Made by a program: the position numbers and the translations under genes | NCBI RefSeq assembly: GCF_024436415.1 | Contig: NZ_JAFMZQ010000001.1 | Location: 2,976,001-3,040,000 of the forward strand | DNA: 64,000 nucleotides | Source of the DNA: Pedobacter deserti | Lineage (GTDB): Bacteria > Bacteroidota > Bacteroidia > Sphingobacteriales > Sphingobacteriaceae | Direction: 5' to 3' | Notes under the pieces: generated by a model | What the model saw: the letters and a program-made list of their open reading frames with translations, nothing else | Database searches by the model: none | Told to the model about the DNA's origin: nothing | Shown: in pieces, positions 1 through 9,609 of the stretch | How positions within the stretch are numbered: position 1 is the stretch's first letter | Layout: the number at the start of each line of letters is the position of its first letter

Positions 1-850
1 TTAGTTTCGACGTACCTAAATGCAAGGTTTTTTCACCAAACCCGGCTGCAGCCAGCATAATCGTCTGCACGCCCATCGAATAAAAGAAAAAAGCTACCAG
101 ATACCGCTTCAGGAAAGCCATATTTTTCAGTTGCGTCCAAACCTTAGACAACTCTTCAAAACCGCTCTTTACCCGGCTTCTCACCATAGCCTCACGGTTT
201 CTGCCCGAGCCCGGCAAGCGGCGAAAAGGAATCTGTGCAAAAACGATCCACCAGATACCTACCAGCAGAAAAGAAAGTCGCGGAGGGAAGGACGGATCAG
301 TAATACCAAAGATTTCAGGCTTCAGTACAAAAACAAAGCATATAATTTGTAATAGAACAGATCCGACATAGCCGTAAGCATAGCCTTGCGCGCTCACACG
401 ATCCTGCTGGTCGGGCGTTGCAATCTCGGGCAGATAAGAATTATTGAACAGTATACCCCCAATATACCCCATCGCTGCTATCACAAAGCAAATGATGCCC
501 AGTTCCAGCGTTTCTAGTTTGAAGAAATAGAGACCCATACAAGCTGCAGCGCCCATATAGGTGAAGAATTTCATGAATGCTTTTTTATTGCCCCGGTAAT
601 CGGCTACTGAAGAAAGCACCGGCAGCAGGATTACCATAACAAGGTAAGCGAAAGACAAAGCGTAATTGGATAAAGCCGTGTTGGTAAAGGTGCGACCAAA
701 AAAAGTGACTTGGTCGCCAAAAGCCTCGGTAGTAGTAATGATCGTATAATACGCTGGAAAAATCGTAGAAGTAATCACCAAGTTATAGGCTGAGTTAGCC
801 CAGTCAAAGAAAGCCCATGAACGGATGACGCTTTTATCGTTTTTCTGCAT
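1..850 (-). CDS. MFS transporter, UMF1 (Atg22-like) family, C-terminus off window
   Basis: Reading the minus strand from the ATG at 850 gives about 283 open codons that run off the window edge. The product starts with a Trp-Ala-Phe-Phe-Asp-Trp-Ala-Asn-Ser-Ala-Tyr block, the signature of UMF1-type major facilitator permeases related to Atg22. Several hydrophobic segments follow, typical of a 12-helix inner-membrane transporter. The substrate is unknown; the yeast relative exports amino acids from vacuoles. It begins 15 bases after the recQ stop on the same strand, so the two may be co-transcribed. The missing C-terminal part prevents a length comparison. Confidence 0.8.
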   Translation of the reverse strand, partial: MQKNDKSVIRSWAFFDWANSAYNLVITSTIFPAYYTIITTTEAFGDQVTFFGRTFTNTALSNYALSFAYLVMVILLPVLSSVADYRGNKKAFMKFFTYMGAAACMGLYFFKLETLELGIICFVIAAMGYIGGILFNNSYLPEIATPDQQDRVSAQGYAYGYVGSVLLQIICFVFVLKPEIFGITDPSFPPRLSFLLVGIWWIVFAQIPFRRLPGSGRNREAMVRSRVKSGFEELSKVWTQLKNMAFLKRYLVAFFFYSMGVQTIMLAAAGFGEKTLHLGTSKL

Positions 851-865
851 AGTTCAAATCAGGCG

Positions 866-2758
866 CTAAAGGTAATAATTTTTACCATCTGTTTTAATCT
901 TTCCCGCATCAAGCAATTCACGCACACGCTCCAGTTGCTCCTGCTCCGTTCCTGCCTGTAGTTCGGCCATAAGTTCGTCCAGACTGGCGCTTCCAAGCTG
1001 CAGGCGGGTAATGATTGCGTAATCGATATTGTCGGCAAGCTGTGCGGTGTCATCTGCCTTCTTTTCGGCCAGACACACATCACAAACGCCGCATTTTGCC
1101 GCATCCTGTTCACCAAAATAAGCGAGCAACTGAATGGTCCTGCATTTCCAGGTCTGCACATAGCTAAGCACCGAAGAAATCTGGTTCTGATAGATCTTCT
1201 TACGGAGCTCAATATATTTAGCATCTATGTCCAGATGCGTAAAGTCGACTCTTGGCCTTACAAACTGCAGCTGTGGCTGATCGCTTTGCGGCAAATAAGA
1301 GATCAGGCCAAACTGCTGAAGCTGTGTGAGCTGCCTCACCACATCATCATAAGAATTCGCGGTCCGGTTGCCCAGGTCCGACTCGCTGATCTTCACAAAC
1401 TGTTCGAAAGCCCCGCCGTACGAACGCAGTATCGCTTTAATGAGACGATCATATCCCGCATTTTCAATCTGAAAACGGTATACATCTTCGTGACTGGCTA
1501 GAAACATGAGTCTCGAAGGAAGAAAAATATGTTCAGAGAGCGTCAGGTAACCTTCCCGCTCCAGGAATTTCAGCGCCGCCATCGCCTTGATCACACTGAT
1601 ATTAAAGCGCTTACAAAAATCGGCCAGGTCAAAACTGAAAGCTACGCCCTCCCCTGCACCAAAAGCCAGCTGAAAGTAATTGGCCAAATCATGATACACC
1701 TTTCTCGTCTCGTCTACCGATGGGAAACTGTGCTCATAGCGCGACTGCAAGGTCATTTCGTCCGACTGATTGGCCAGCAGAACAGCATACGAGCGATTGC
1801 CGTCCCGGCCAGCGCGGCCCGCCTCCTGATAGTAGGCCTCCAGACTCTCAGGAAGATCTAAATGGACTACAAATCTCACATCAGGCTTATCTATACCCAT
1901 ACCAAAAGCATTTGTAGCCACCATAACCCTTGTGCGCCCCCGCGTCCAGTTTTCCTGTTTATTGAAACGCTCGGCTTTTTCAACGCCTGCGTGATAGAAA
2001 TCAGCCGACACACCGTTCCGCTGTAAAAAAAGTGCCACTTCAGTCGTCTCGCGCCTGTTTCGTACGTAAACAAGTCCGCTTCCCTTAATATTTCCAACTA
2101 TCCGCAGAAGCTTCTTGTATTTGTCCTGGTCCTGCTGAACCACATAACTCAGGTTCTTTCTCGCAAAACTCTGCACGAAAATCCGGGCCTGCTTCATTTG
2201 CAGCTTTTCCAGAATATCTTCCCGAACTCGATCGGTAGCAGTAGCCGTCAGCGCAATAAGCGGAACTTCAGGGTGCAGCTCGCGTATGGCGCCCACCAGC
2301 AGATAAGGCGGTCTGAAATCATAGCCCCATTGCGACACACAATGCGCCTCGTCTACCGCAATCAAGTTAACATTCATGTAGGAGATGCGCGTACGCACCA
2401 GGTCAGACATCAGGCGTTCTGGCGATAAAAACAAAAACTTCACCGGGCCGTATATGCAGTTGTCCAGCAAAATGTCAATTTCCCGCTTTCCCATACCCGC
2501 ATAGATCGCAACGGCTTCAATCCCCTTTCGCTTCAGGTTCTCCACCTGATCTTTCATCAGCGCCACAAGTGGCGAAATAACGATGCAGATGCCCTCCATA
2601 ACCATAGCAGGTACCTGGAAACAGACCGACTTGCCACCACCCGTAGGCAAGAGCGCCAAAACGTCACTACCTGCTAAAACCGAGGCAACGATCTCGTCTT
2701 GCAAAGGCCTGAAATGATCAAATCCCCAGTATTGCTTTAAAACCTCCAGTTCGTTCAT
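866..2758 (-). CDS. recQ: RecQ-type ATP-dependent DNA helicase
   Basis: This is a 630-residue superfamily 2 helicase that unwinds DNA 3'-5' during recombinational repair and restart of stalled forks. The N-terminus carries the RecQ zero motif (FRPLQDEI, about residues 16-23), Walker A (PTGGGKS, ending at residue 44), a DEAH box followed by CVSQWGYDFRP, and the QEAGRAGRDG motif VI. Near residue 560-580 the Cys cluster CRTIQ...CGVCDVC marks the RecQ zinc-binding domain, followed by a short winged-helix-like tail. No HRDC domain is visible, so this is a compact RecQ. It starts at an ATG facing away from the 2851 gene, with about 90 bases between them. Confidence 0.93.
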   Translation of the reverse strand: MNELEVLKQYWGFDHFRPLQDEIVASVLAGSDVLALLPTGGGKSVCFQVPAMVMEGICIVISPLVALMKDQVENLKRKGIEAVAIYAGMGKREIDILLDNCIYGPVKFLFLSPERLMSDLVRTRISYMNVNLIAVDEAHCVSQWGYDFRPPYLLVGAIRELHPEVPLIALTATATDRVREDILEKLQMKQARIFVQSFARKNLSYVVQQDQDKYKKLLRIVGNIKGSGLVYVRNRRETTEVALFLQRNGVSADFYHAGVEKAERFNKQENWTRGRTRVMVATNAFGMGIDKPDVRFVVHLDLPESLEAYYQEAGRAGRDGNRSYAVLLANQSDEMTLQSRYEHSFPSVDETRKVYHDLANYFQLAFGAGEGVAFSFDLADFCKRFNISVIKAMAALKFLEREGYLTLSEHIFLPSRLMFLASHEDVYRFQIENAGYDRLIKAILRSYGGAFEQFVKISESDLGNRTANSYDDVVRQLTQLQQFGLISYLPQSDQPQLQFVRPRVDFTHLDIDAKYIELRKKIYQNQISSVLSYVQTWKCRTIQLLAYFGEQDAAKCGVCDVCLAEKKADDTAQLADNIDYAIITRLQLGSASLDELMAELQAGTEQEQLERVRELLDAGKIKTDGKNYYL

Positions 2759-2850
2759 TCGTTCCGCTCAAAATTTGCACCCACTATATACGGTCAAAAC
2801 TATAAAAATGAACCAATATTAGTAAATTGCACCCATATAACCCGAAGCGT

Positions 2851-5800
2851 ATGAGAAAAATACTTTTACTCCTGTCAACATTGTTTTCATTCATACATCC
2901 GGTCGCTTTTTCGCAAGACAAATGGGATATTGAAAAATATCAGGGTGCAACTAAAACCTTTACCATTTTAACTGACGAGGGCACCTGGATGAACCTCGAC
3001 GTGAGCTCCGATGGCAAGGATATCGTTTTTGACCTTCTTGGCGACATCTATATCATGCCCATTGCCGGCGGCGGCGCCACGCTCCTCAGCGGCGGCATAG
3101 CCTGGGATGTGCAGCCGCGCTTCAGCCCAAATGGCAAATTCATCTCGTATACAAGCGATAAAAGCGGTGCAGACAATATCTGGATCATGAACCGCGACGG
3201 ATCAGGTAAACGGCAGGTCACCAAAGAAACCTTCCGTTTGCTTAATAACGCCACCTGGACACCAAACAGCGAATACCTCGTTGCCAGAAAACACTTTACA
3301 GGCAGCCGTTCGCTCGGCGCAGGCGAAATGTGGATGTACAGCATCTACGGTGGCGAGGGTGTACAGCTTACCAAAAGGAAGAACGACCAGCAGGACGCTG
3401 GTGAGCCCAATGTATCGCCCGATGGCCGCTACCTGTATTTCAGTGAAGACGTCTCCCCCGGTCCTAATTTTGAGTACAGCAAAGACCCTAACGGGATGAT
3501 CTATGCCATACGGCAGCTCGACATGACCACCGGCAAACTGAGTAACCTGATTGCCGTTCAGGGCGGTGCGGCACGTCCGCAGATTTCGCCTGATGGCAAG
3601 ATGATGGCTTATGTACGGAGGGTGCGACTAAAATCAGTACTGTTCGTCCAGAACATGCAAACCGGCGAAGAATGGCCTTTAACAGATGATTTATCGCACG
3701 ACCAGCAGGAAACCTGGGCTATTTTCGGCGTCTACCCCAATTTTGCATGGACGCCCGACAGCAAAAACATCGTTTTTTATGGTAAAGGGAAAATTAAAAA
3801 AATGGAGGTAGCTTCATTGGTCATTAGCGACATACCCTTTCAGGTATCCAGCAAGCAAACCGTTCAGGATGCCCTGCATTTTCCTCAAAAAGCATTCGTG
3901 CCCGAGTTTACCGCCAAGATGATCAGGCAACTCACCACCTCTCCCGACGGCAAGTTTGTGGTGTTTAACGCCGCCGGGTTCCTTTACAAAAAGGACCTGC
4001 CCGAAGGTAAAGCGGTGAGGGTTACTGAGGGACTGGACTTTGAGTTTGAACCACAGATAAGTCCCGACGGCAAGTCTGTGATATTTGCTACCTGGAGCGA
4101 TGAGTTTAAAGGTGCTATAAAAAAGGCCGACCTTAAAACAGGTAAAATTGTGTCGCTCACCGATGAAAAAGGCTTTTACTATTCGCCGAGGTTCTCTAGC
4201 AAGGGCGACCGCATCGTATTCCGAAAGGGAATTGGGAACGATGTACTAGGTTATGCCTTTGGCCGCAACACCGGCATCTTTGTGATGCCAGCCGGCGGAG
4301 GTGCAAAAACACTGATCTCCGAATCAGGCATCCGTCCGCAGTTCAACAAAGACGATACCCGGATCTATTTTCAGGGCAGCGAAGGCGGTAAGAAAGCATT
4401 TAAAAGCGTAGACCTTAACGGCGGCAACGAACGCACGCATTACACCTCTACTTACGCAACACAATTCTGTCCGAGCCCGGACGGCAAATGGATGGCTTTT
4501 ACCGAACTGTTTAATGTATATATAACGCCGATGGTCACCACCGGAAGCGCACTTGATCTATCGGCCGGCAACAAGTCAGTGCCCCTAACCCGGGTATCTA
4601 AAGACGCAGGAACCTATGTACACTGGAGCAACGATGCCAGCAAATTGTACTGGACACTCGGCGAGCAGTATTTCAGCACCGAAATTAAGAACCATTTTGA
4701 TCAGGGCAATGGCGCCAAGCCAGTGGCGGCCGACTCGCTCGGCATCACCATGGACCTTAAGCTGAAAAGCGATATGCCCACTGGCCTTACAGCACTTAAG
4801 GGTGCACGGATCATCACCGTAAAGGGCAATCAGGTCATTGAAGAAGGCACCATCGTGATTGAAAACAATAAGATCATCGCTGTAGGTAAAGCGTCCGAGG
4901 TCGCCATTCCCGAGGCTGCAAGGGTGATTGACGTGACAGGCAAAACCATTATGCCCGGAATTGTCGATGTACACGCACACCTGCGCACGAGTCCGGACGG
5001 GATCAGTCCGCAAAACGACTGGTCGTACCTGGCCAATCTTGCCTTTGGGGTAACTACAGCGCACGACCCGTCGAGCAACACAGAAATGGTATTCAGTCAG
5101 GCTGAAATGATCAAGGCTGGCCGACTTGTGGGGCCGCGTCTTTACTCCACCGGTTCTATCCTGTATGGCGCCGATGGCGACTTTAAAGTGGTAATCAACA
5201 GTCTGGACGACGCGCTTTCCCATCTGCGCAGGTTAAAATCTGTAGGTGCATTCTCCGTAAAGTCTTACAACCAGCCCCGCCGCGATCAGCGCCAGCAAAT
5301 CCTGGAGGCTGCGCGCAGATTGAAAATGATGGTTGTGCCCGAAGGTGGATCAACGTTCTTTCACAACATGAACATGGTGGCCGACGGCCATACGGGTATA
5401 GAGCATAGTATCCCGGTAGCTCCCGTATATAAAGACGTGGTATCTTTCTGGAACAATACCACGGTGGCCTACACCCCCACCCTTATTGTAAGTTATGGCG
5501 CCCAGTGGGGCGAAAATTACTGGTACGACCGCACCAATGTCTGGGAGAACGAACGTTTGATGGCTTTTACACCGAGGCCGATCATTGATTCGCGCGCCCG
5601 CAGGCGTACCACTTCAGAGTATGGCGATTACGGACATATTGAGGTTTCCAAAGCTGTAAAACAGATTGCAGACGGTGGAAATACCAAGGTAAACCTGGGC
5701 GCTCACGGACAAATACAAGGGCTTGGCGCCCACTGGGAACTCTGGATGCTTGTTCAGGGAGGAATGAGTCCATTGCGCGCCATTGAGTGTGCTACCTTAA

Positions 5801-6090
5801 ACGGCGCGGCTTACTTAGGAATGAATATGGAAATCGGCTCGCTCGAGCCCGGCAAACTCGCCGACCTGATCGTTATGGATGCAAACCCGCTGGATGACAT
5901 CCGAAATTCTGAAAAGATTAAATATGTCATGATCAACGGCCGTTTATACGACAGCCTTTCTATGAACGAGGTCGGTGGCCGTGAAAAACTGCGCGGAAAG
6001 CTTTGGTTTGAGACCGGAAAGGGGATGATCTACAGTTTCCCTACAGGTATTGCAGAAACCTGGACCTACGGCGTACCTCAATGCGAGTAG
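2851..6090 (+). CDS. Secreted TolB-propeller/amidohydrolase fusion protein
   Basis: The ATG at 2851 is preferred over an in-frame TTG at 2827 because it directly begins a signal peptide (MRKILLLLSTLFSF...AFSQ). This gives 1079 residues, exported to the periplasm or surface. The first two thirds contain repeated PD40/TolB-type blades (recurring SPDGK/SPNGK motifs) forming a beta-propeller. The last third is an amidohydrolase with the metal motif VDVHAHL and a C-terminal GSLEPGKLADLIVMD segment. The fold suits hydrolysis of peptides or cyclic amides, with the propeller gating access, but the substrate cannot be read from sequence. It stands alone and is followed by a repeat-rich hairpin. Confidence 0.85.
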   Translation: MRKILLLLSTLFSFIHPVAFSQDKWDIEKYQGATKTFTILTDEGTWMNLDVSSDGKDIVFDLLGDIYIMPIAGGGATLLSGGIAWDVQPRFSPNGKFISYTSDKSGADNIWIMNRDGSGKRQVTKETFRLLNNATWTPNSEYLVARKHFTGSRSLGAGEMWMYSIYGGEGVQLTKRKNDQQDAGEPNVSPDGRYLYFSEDVSPGPNFEYSKDPNGMIYAIRQLDMTTGKLSNLIAVQGGAARPQISPDGKMMAYVRRVRLKSVLFVQNMQTGEEWPLTDDLSHDQQETWAIFGVYPNFAWTPDSKNIVFYGKGKIKKMEVASLVISDIPFQVSSKQTVQDALHFPQKAFVPEFTAKMIRQLTTSPDGKFVVFNAAGFLYKKDLPEGKAVRVTEGLDFEFEPQISPDGKSVIFATWSDEFKGAIKKADLKTGKIVSLTDEKGFYYSPRFSSKGDRIVFRKGIGNDVLGYAFGRNTGIFVMPAGGGAKTLISESGIRPQFNKDDTRIYFQGSEGGKKAFKSVDLNGGNERTHYTSTYATQFCPSPDGKWMAFTELFNVYITPMVTTGSALDLSAGNKSVPLTRVSKDAGTYVHWSNDASKLYWTLGEQYFSTEIKNHFDQGNGAKPVAADSLGITMDLKLKSDMPTGLTALKGARIITVKGNQVIEEGTIVIENNKIIAVGKASEVAIPEAARVIDVTGKTIMPGIVDVHAHLRTSPDGISPQNDWSYLANLAFGVTTAHDPSSNTEMVFSQAEMIKAGRLVGPRLYSTGSILYGADGDFKVVINSLDDALSHLRRLKSVGAFSVKSYNQPRRDQRQQILEAARRLKMMVVPEGGSTFFHNMNMVADGHTGIEHSIPVAPVYKDVVSFWNNTTVAYTPTLIVSYGAQWGENYWYDRTNVWENERLMAFTPRPIIDSRARRRTTSEYGDYGHIEVSKAVKQIADGGNTKVNLGAHGQIQGLGAHWELWMLVQGGMSPLRAIECATLNGAAYLGMNMEIGSLEPGKLADLIVMDANPLDDIRNSEKIKYVMINGRLYDSLSMNEVGGREKLRGKLWFETGKGMIYSFPTGIAETWTYGVPQCE

Positions 6091-6104
6091 CCACTTCGTA
6101 GCTA

Positions 6105-6147
6105 GTGAGTCCGCCATGAGTCCGCGGTGAGTCCGCCATGAGTCCGC
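6105..6147 (+). repeat. Tandem 22-base duplication ahead of a hairpin
   Basis: The 21-base string beginning GTGAGTCCGCCATGAGTCC occurs at 6105-6125 and again at 6127-6147, giving a period of 22 bases. Each copy also contains two GAGTCCGC sub-repeats. The second copy forms the left arm of the hairpin at 6135-6177, so the duplication arose from, or created, the terminator arm. Confidence 0.8.
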
Positions 6148-6177
6148 CTTTTTCCTGAAAAAAGGCGGACTCATGGC
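6135..6177. terminator. Long bidirectional terminator hairpin
   Basis: The arms at 6135-6153 and 6158-6177 are complementary (GCCATGAGTCCGCC with five T, against A residues followed by GGCGGACTCATGGC) around a 4-base loop. The stem is flanked by T and A runs, so it can terminate the 2851 gene on the plus strand and the SRPBCC gene on the minus strand. Confidence 0.75.
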
Positions 6178-6224
6178 TAACTTACACTGGCTGCAAAGCG
6201 GTCTCACTACAGGCGATGTATGAA

Positions 6225-6662
6225 CTAATTAGATTCGGCTATTTCCTTGATCAGGTTCAGGGCCTTGTCCCAGCTACCGCTATGATTGTCCAGATAGTCA
6301 GCGGACAGAGGTCCGGCCTCCACGCTTAGCGTAGTTTGCCCTTCCTGTTCCAATAAGGTGAAATGTTCTTTGTAATCCCCTGTAGGAGCGTCTGCCGGAC
6401 TTTCAGGATCATCAAAGTAATTCACTTTCAACACTCGGGGCGCGTAATTGACTTCGACTATACCCTTTGTACCTACGGTGCCATCGGCCGCCTTCCAGAT
6501 TACAACCGACCCTTCTGTCCAGTCGGACTCCACGGATATGCCTTCCAGAAAAGCCTGCGCCCACTTCGATACATGTTCCGTAGTGGTTAGTACCTGCCAA
6601 ACTTTATCGTCGGATGCGTTAATGACCACCGACTTATTGATGTTGCCTTCTTTGTTTTCCAT
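6225..6662 (-). CDS. SRPBCC (AHSA1-like) domain protein
   Basis: A 145-residue soluble protein with the START/AHSA1 helix-grip pattern: an N-terminal strand, then DDKVWQVLTTTEHVSKW, a mid-protein WTEGSVVIWKA strand pair, and a C-terminal amphipathic helix (SWDKALNLIKEIAES). Members bind hydrophobic ligands or stimulate Hsp90-type ATPases. This one most resembles the stand-alone polyketide-cyclase/AHSA1 group common in Bacteroidota, with no defined substrate. The length is normal for the family. It converges on the terminator at 6135-6177 and is not obviously in an operon. Confidence 0.8.
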   Translation of the reverse strand: MENKEGNINKSVVINASDDKVWQVLTTTEHVSKWAQAFLEGISVESDWTEGSVVIWKAADGTVGTKGIVEVNYAPRVLKVNYFDDPESPADAPTGDYKEHFTLLEQEGQTTLSVEAGPLSADYLDNHSGSWDKALNLIKEIAESN

Positions 6663-6714
6663 TTTTATATGATATTCTTACTTCATAAAACCAATATAAA
6701 AACAAATCTGGAGC

Positions 6715-7917
6715 TCAGATGTTCTGCGCAATAACAAAGCCGCTTGCCCAGGCCCACTGGAAATTGTAGCCGCCGAGCCAGCCTGTAATGTCTACACATT
6801 CGCCGCCGAAGTACAGACCGGGTATTGACTTACACTCAAGGGTTTTAGACGAGAGTTCACTGGTATCTATTCCGCCACGCATCACTTCAGCCTTGTCATA
6901 ACCCTTGTCGCCCGCCGGCTTCACCGCAAAATGATGTATGGTGTTGCTAACCAGTTCAATTTCAGCAGCGGTGAGCGTAGCCACCTGCTTGTCGACCGGC
7001 AGGAAGGCAGAAAGCGCCTCCGTGAGCTTTTTGGTATAGAAGCGACTTAACAGGGTGGATAATAACTGCCGACCGTTGGTATTTCTGGCTTCGGTAATGA
7101 GTCCGGATATCTGCCGATCGGGCAAAAGATCGATTTGGATGGTTTCGCCTTTACGCCAGTAGGACGATATCTGCAGAATGGCCGGACCGCTAAGCCCCCA
7201 GTGTGTAAACAGGATCTGCTCTTCAAAACTGATGCGGCTATTGCTTACCCGGCAGTAGACAGAATTTCCCGACAAACGCGCATACCAGTCGTGGTCCTTG
7301 CCGGTAATGGTGAGCGGCACCAGAGCGGGCGCGGTAGGCACGATCTTTAATCCATGCTGCCGGGCAAAGCGAAGCGCAAAGTCGGTTGCGCCCATTTTAG
7401 GAATGGGCAGTCCGCCGGTAGCAATAACCACTTTTTGAGCCCGCAACTTAAACGGCTTGCTGTTGCGTTCGCCTGTTACCTCATAAATTTGGTCGTCCCG
7501 CAGTATGCCGGTCACATTTGCACCACATCGTATCTCCTGCCCGAAATCATCACAAATAGATGTGAACACCCCAACCACGTCTTTCGCGGTTTTGCCATCC
7601 GGAAATAACTGACCAAGGGTCTTTTCCTTTCCTGAGACACCATAGGTCTCGAAAAAACCGATGGTATCGTCTACCGTCCACTGCGAAAAGGATGACTTGA
7701 GAAAATGAGGGTTAGCGGAGATGAACTGTTCGGTACTGGTACCCAGGTTTGTAAAGTTACACCGCCCGCCCCCGGATATAAGGATCTTAGCTCCGGGCTT
7801 TTCATTCTTTTCGAGAAGTATAACCTTTTTGCCCAGATACCCTGCCTGAACGGCACACATGAGTCCGCATGCCCCGGCACCTATTATAATAGCGTCGGCA
7901 TCCACATTGTTCTTCAT
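6715..7917 (-). CDS. FAD-dependent oxidoreductase, BaiN/HI0933 family
   Basis: A 400-residue flavoprotein. The N-terminal Rossmann motif GAGACGLMCA is followed by the family-specific KILISGGGRCNFTN block, which binds FAD. The C-terminus has the second FAD contact GLYFGGECVDITGWLGGYNFQWAWASG, in pieces also seen in YhiN and BaiN proteins. The family is predicted to oxidise or reduce small cyclic substrates; BaiN acts on bile-acid intermediates, but most members have no assigned reaction. The gene is divergent from purK, with about 75 bases of shared promoter region. Confidence 0.85.
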   Translation of the reverse strand: MKNNVDADAIIIGAGACGLMCAVQAGYLGKKVILLEKNEKPGAKILISGGGRCNFTNLGTSTEQFISANPHFLKSSFSQWTVDDTIGFFETYGVSGKEKTLGQLFPDGKTAKDVVGVFTSICDDFGQEIRCGANVTGILRDDQIYEVTGERNSKPFKLRAQKVVIATGGLPIPKMGATDFALRFARQHGLKIVPTAPALVPLTITGKDHDWYARLSGNSVYCRVSNSRISFEEQILFTHWGLSGPAILQISSYWRKGETIQIDLLPDRQISGLITEARNTNGRQLLSTLLSRFYTKKLTEALSAFLPVDKQVATLTAAEIELVSNTIHHFAVKPAGDKGYDKAEVMRGGIDTSELSSKTLECKSIPGLYFGGECVDITGWLGGYNFQWAWASGFVIAQNI

Positions 7918-7954
7918 GACGCTTTATTATTACCCCTCAATTCGTTATTATTAT

Positions 7955-7962
7955 TATTTTTG
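7955..7962 (+). promoter_or_regulatory. Bacteroidota -7 box for purKE
   Basis: TATTTTTG fits the TAnnTTTG consensus and lies 31 bases before the purK ATG at 7994, giving a short leader of roughly 25 bases. No clear -33 TTTG was seen. Confidence 0.45.
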
Positions 7963-7993
7963 TGCAAAATAAGCATTACTTTCTCACATTAAT

Positions 7994-9133
7994 ATGGCAA
8001 AGCAAATAAGTGATTTGAAATTAGGGATACTTGGCGGCGGGCAGTTGGGCCGGATGCTGATACAGGAAGCCATTAATTACAATCTCACTACCATGGTGCT
8101 GGATCCGGATCATGATGCTCCGTGCAAGCACCTGGCGCATCAGTTTGAATGCGGTTCCATCACCGATTTCGATACGGTGTATAATTTCGGCAGGAAAGCA
8201 GATATTGTGACCATTGAAATTGAAAAGGTTAATATTGAAGCTTTAGAGCAACTGGAGAAGGAAGGCAAAATGGTTTTTCCGCAGCCTCGGGTGATACGTC
8301 TTATCCAGGACAAGGGTGTACAAAAGCAGTTTTTTAAAGAAAACAATATTCCTACTGCTCCCTTTCAGCTTGTAAATAGCAAGGAAGATATGCATAACAG
8401 CCATTTCGCTTTTCCTTATATCCTGAAACAACGGAAAGACGGGTATGACGGAAAGGGTGTGATGAGAATTAACAATATCGCGGATATTAACGGAGCATTT
8501 GATGCCCCCTGTTTAATTGAACAGCTCGTTGACTTTGAGAAGGAGATTGCGGTTATAGTAGCAAGAAATCCGAATGGCGACATGACCACGTTCCCTATGG
8601 TTGAAATGGAATTCAATGCTGAAGCCAACCTCGTAGAGTTCCTGATCTCGCCGTCTACCTATCCTGATGCTATACAGCAAAGGGCAGGCGATATTGCCAA
8701 GCAGATTGCCTCCAGTCTTAACATCAGCGGCATCCTTGCCGTGGAGATGTTTATTACAAGAAACGGAGATATTCTGGTCAATGAACTGGCTCCAAGACCG
8801 CATAACAGCGGGCATCATACCATTGAAGGGAACTATGTTTCGCAGTTTGAGCAGCATCTGCGCGCCATCTTCAACCTTCCTCTGGGCGACACTCGCTCCA
8901 TTTCCAACGCCGTAATGATTAACCTGCTGGGTGAAAAAGGGCACGACGGTGTGGCTGTGTACAAAGGTCTGGAAAAGATTATGGCCGTTGAGGGTGTATA
9001 TGTTCACCTTTACGGCAAGAAATACACCAAACCCTTCAGAAAGATGGGGCACGTTACTGTGGTAGATCAAAACCGGGAAACTGCTGTAGAGAAAGCGAAT
9101 TATATTAAAAACACACTTAAAGTAGTATCCTGA
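7994..9133 (+). CDS. purK: 5-(carboxyamino)imidazole ribonucleotide synthase
   Basis: A 379-residue ATP-grasp enzyme of de novo purine synthesis. It converts AIR, bicarbonate and ATP to N5-CAIR in the cytoplasm. The N-terminal [10 protein letters not shown] motif, the ATP-grasp glycine-rich loop [12 protein letters not shown] and the metal/ATP segment [13 protein letters not shown] are all visible, and the length is normal. Its last base is shared with the purE start (TGATG junction), so the two proteins acting in sequence are translationally coupled. Confidence 0.97.
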   Translation: MAKQISDLKLGILGGGQLGRMLIQEAINYNLTTMVLDPDHDAPCKHLAHQFECGSITDFDTVYNFGRKADIVTIEIEKVNIEALEQLEKEGKMVFPQPRVIRLIQDKGVQKQFFKENNIPTAPFQLVNSKEDMHNSHFAFPYILKQRKDGYDGKGVMRINNIADINGAFDAPCLIEQLVDFEKEIAVIVARNPNGDMTTFPMVEMEFNAEANLVEFLISPSTYPDAIQQRAGDIAKQIASSLNISGILAVEMFITRNGDILVNELAPRPHNSGHHTIEGNYVSQFEQHLRAIFNLPLGDTRSISNAVMINLLGEKGHDGVAVYKGLEKIMAVEGVYVHLYGKKYTKPFRKMGHVTVVDQNRETAVEKANYIKNTLKVVS

Positions 9134-9609
9134 TGAGCGTAAAAGTAGGAATTATTATGGGCAGCAAGTCCGATCTGCCGGTTATGAAAGATGCAGCGGA
9201 TATTTGTAAGGAATTTGGTGTTGAGTTTGAAATTACGGTGGTTTCGGCACATCGCACACCCGAGCGGATGTTTGACTACGCTAAAAACGCAGCAGGCCGT
9301 GGCTTAAAGGTCATTATCGCCGGCGCCGGGGGTGCAGCACACCTGCCGGGGATGGTTGCTTCTATAACGGTATTGCCGGTTATCGGGGTACCGGTCAAGT
9401 CGTCGAACTCTATTGATGGCTGGGATTCTATTTTATCCATTTTGCAGATGCCTAACGGTATTCCGGTAGCTACGGTTGCGTTGAACGCAGCAAAAAATGC
9501 TGGTTTGCTCGCGATGCAGATTCTGGGTGTTTCTGATCCGGAACTGACTGACAAAATGCAGGCCTATAAGGATGACTTGCGCAAAAAAATCGAAGAGACC
9601 GCGCTTTAA
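9133..9609 (+). CDS. purE: N5-CAIR mutase
   Basis: A 158-residue class I PurE, which moves the carboxyl group of N5-CAIR (made by the upstream PurK) to give CAIR. Diagnostic segments are [12 protein letters not shown] at the N-terminus, SAHRTPERM with the catalytic His, and [14 protein letters not shown]. The presence of purK agrees with the class I mutase role rather than direct AIR carboxylation. The stop overlaps the convergent yqgE stop by 4 bases (9606-9609), leaving no room for a separate terminator. Confidence 0.97.
   Translation: MSVKVGIIMGSKSDLPVMKDAADICKEFGVEFEITVVSAHRTPERMFDYAKNAAGRGLKVIIAGAGGAAHLPGMVASITVLPVIGVPVKSSNSIDGWDSILSILQMPNGIPVATVALNAAKNAGLLAMQILGVSDPELTDKMQAYKDDLRKKIEETAL

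Noticed and set aside
4585..5223. A 212-codon open frame on the minus strand
   Set aside because: It lies fully inside the propeller/amidohydrolase gene, whose product matches known motifs; the antisense product has no recognisable features.
8513..9070. A 185-codon open frame on the minus strand
   Set aside because: It is antisense to purK, which is certain, and has no family resemblance.
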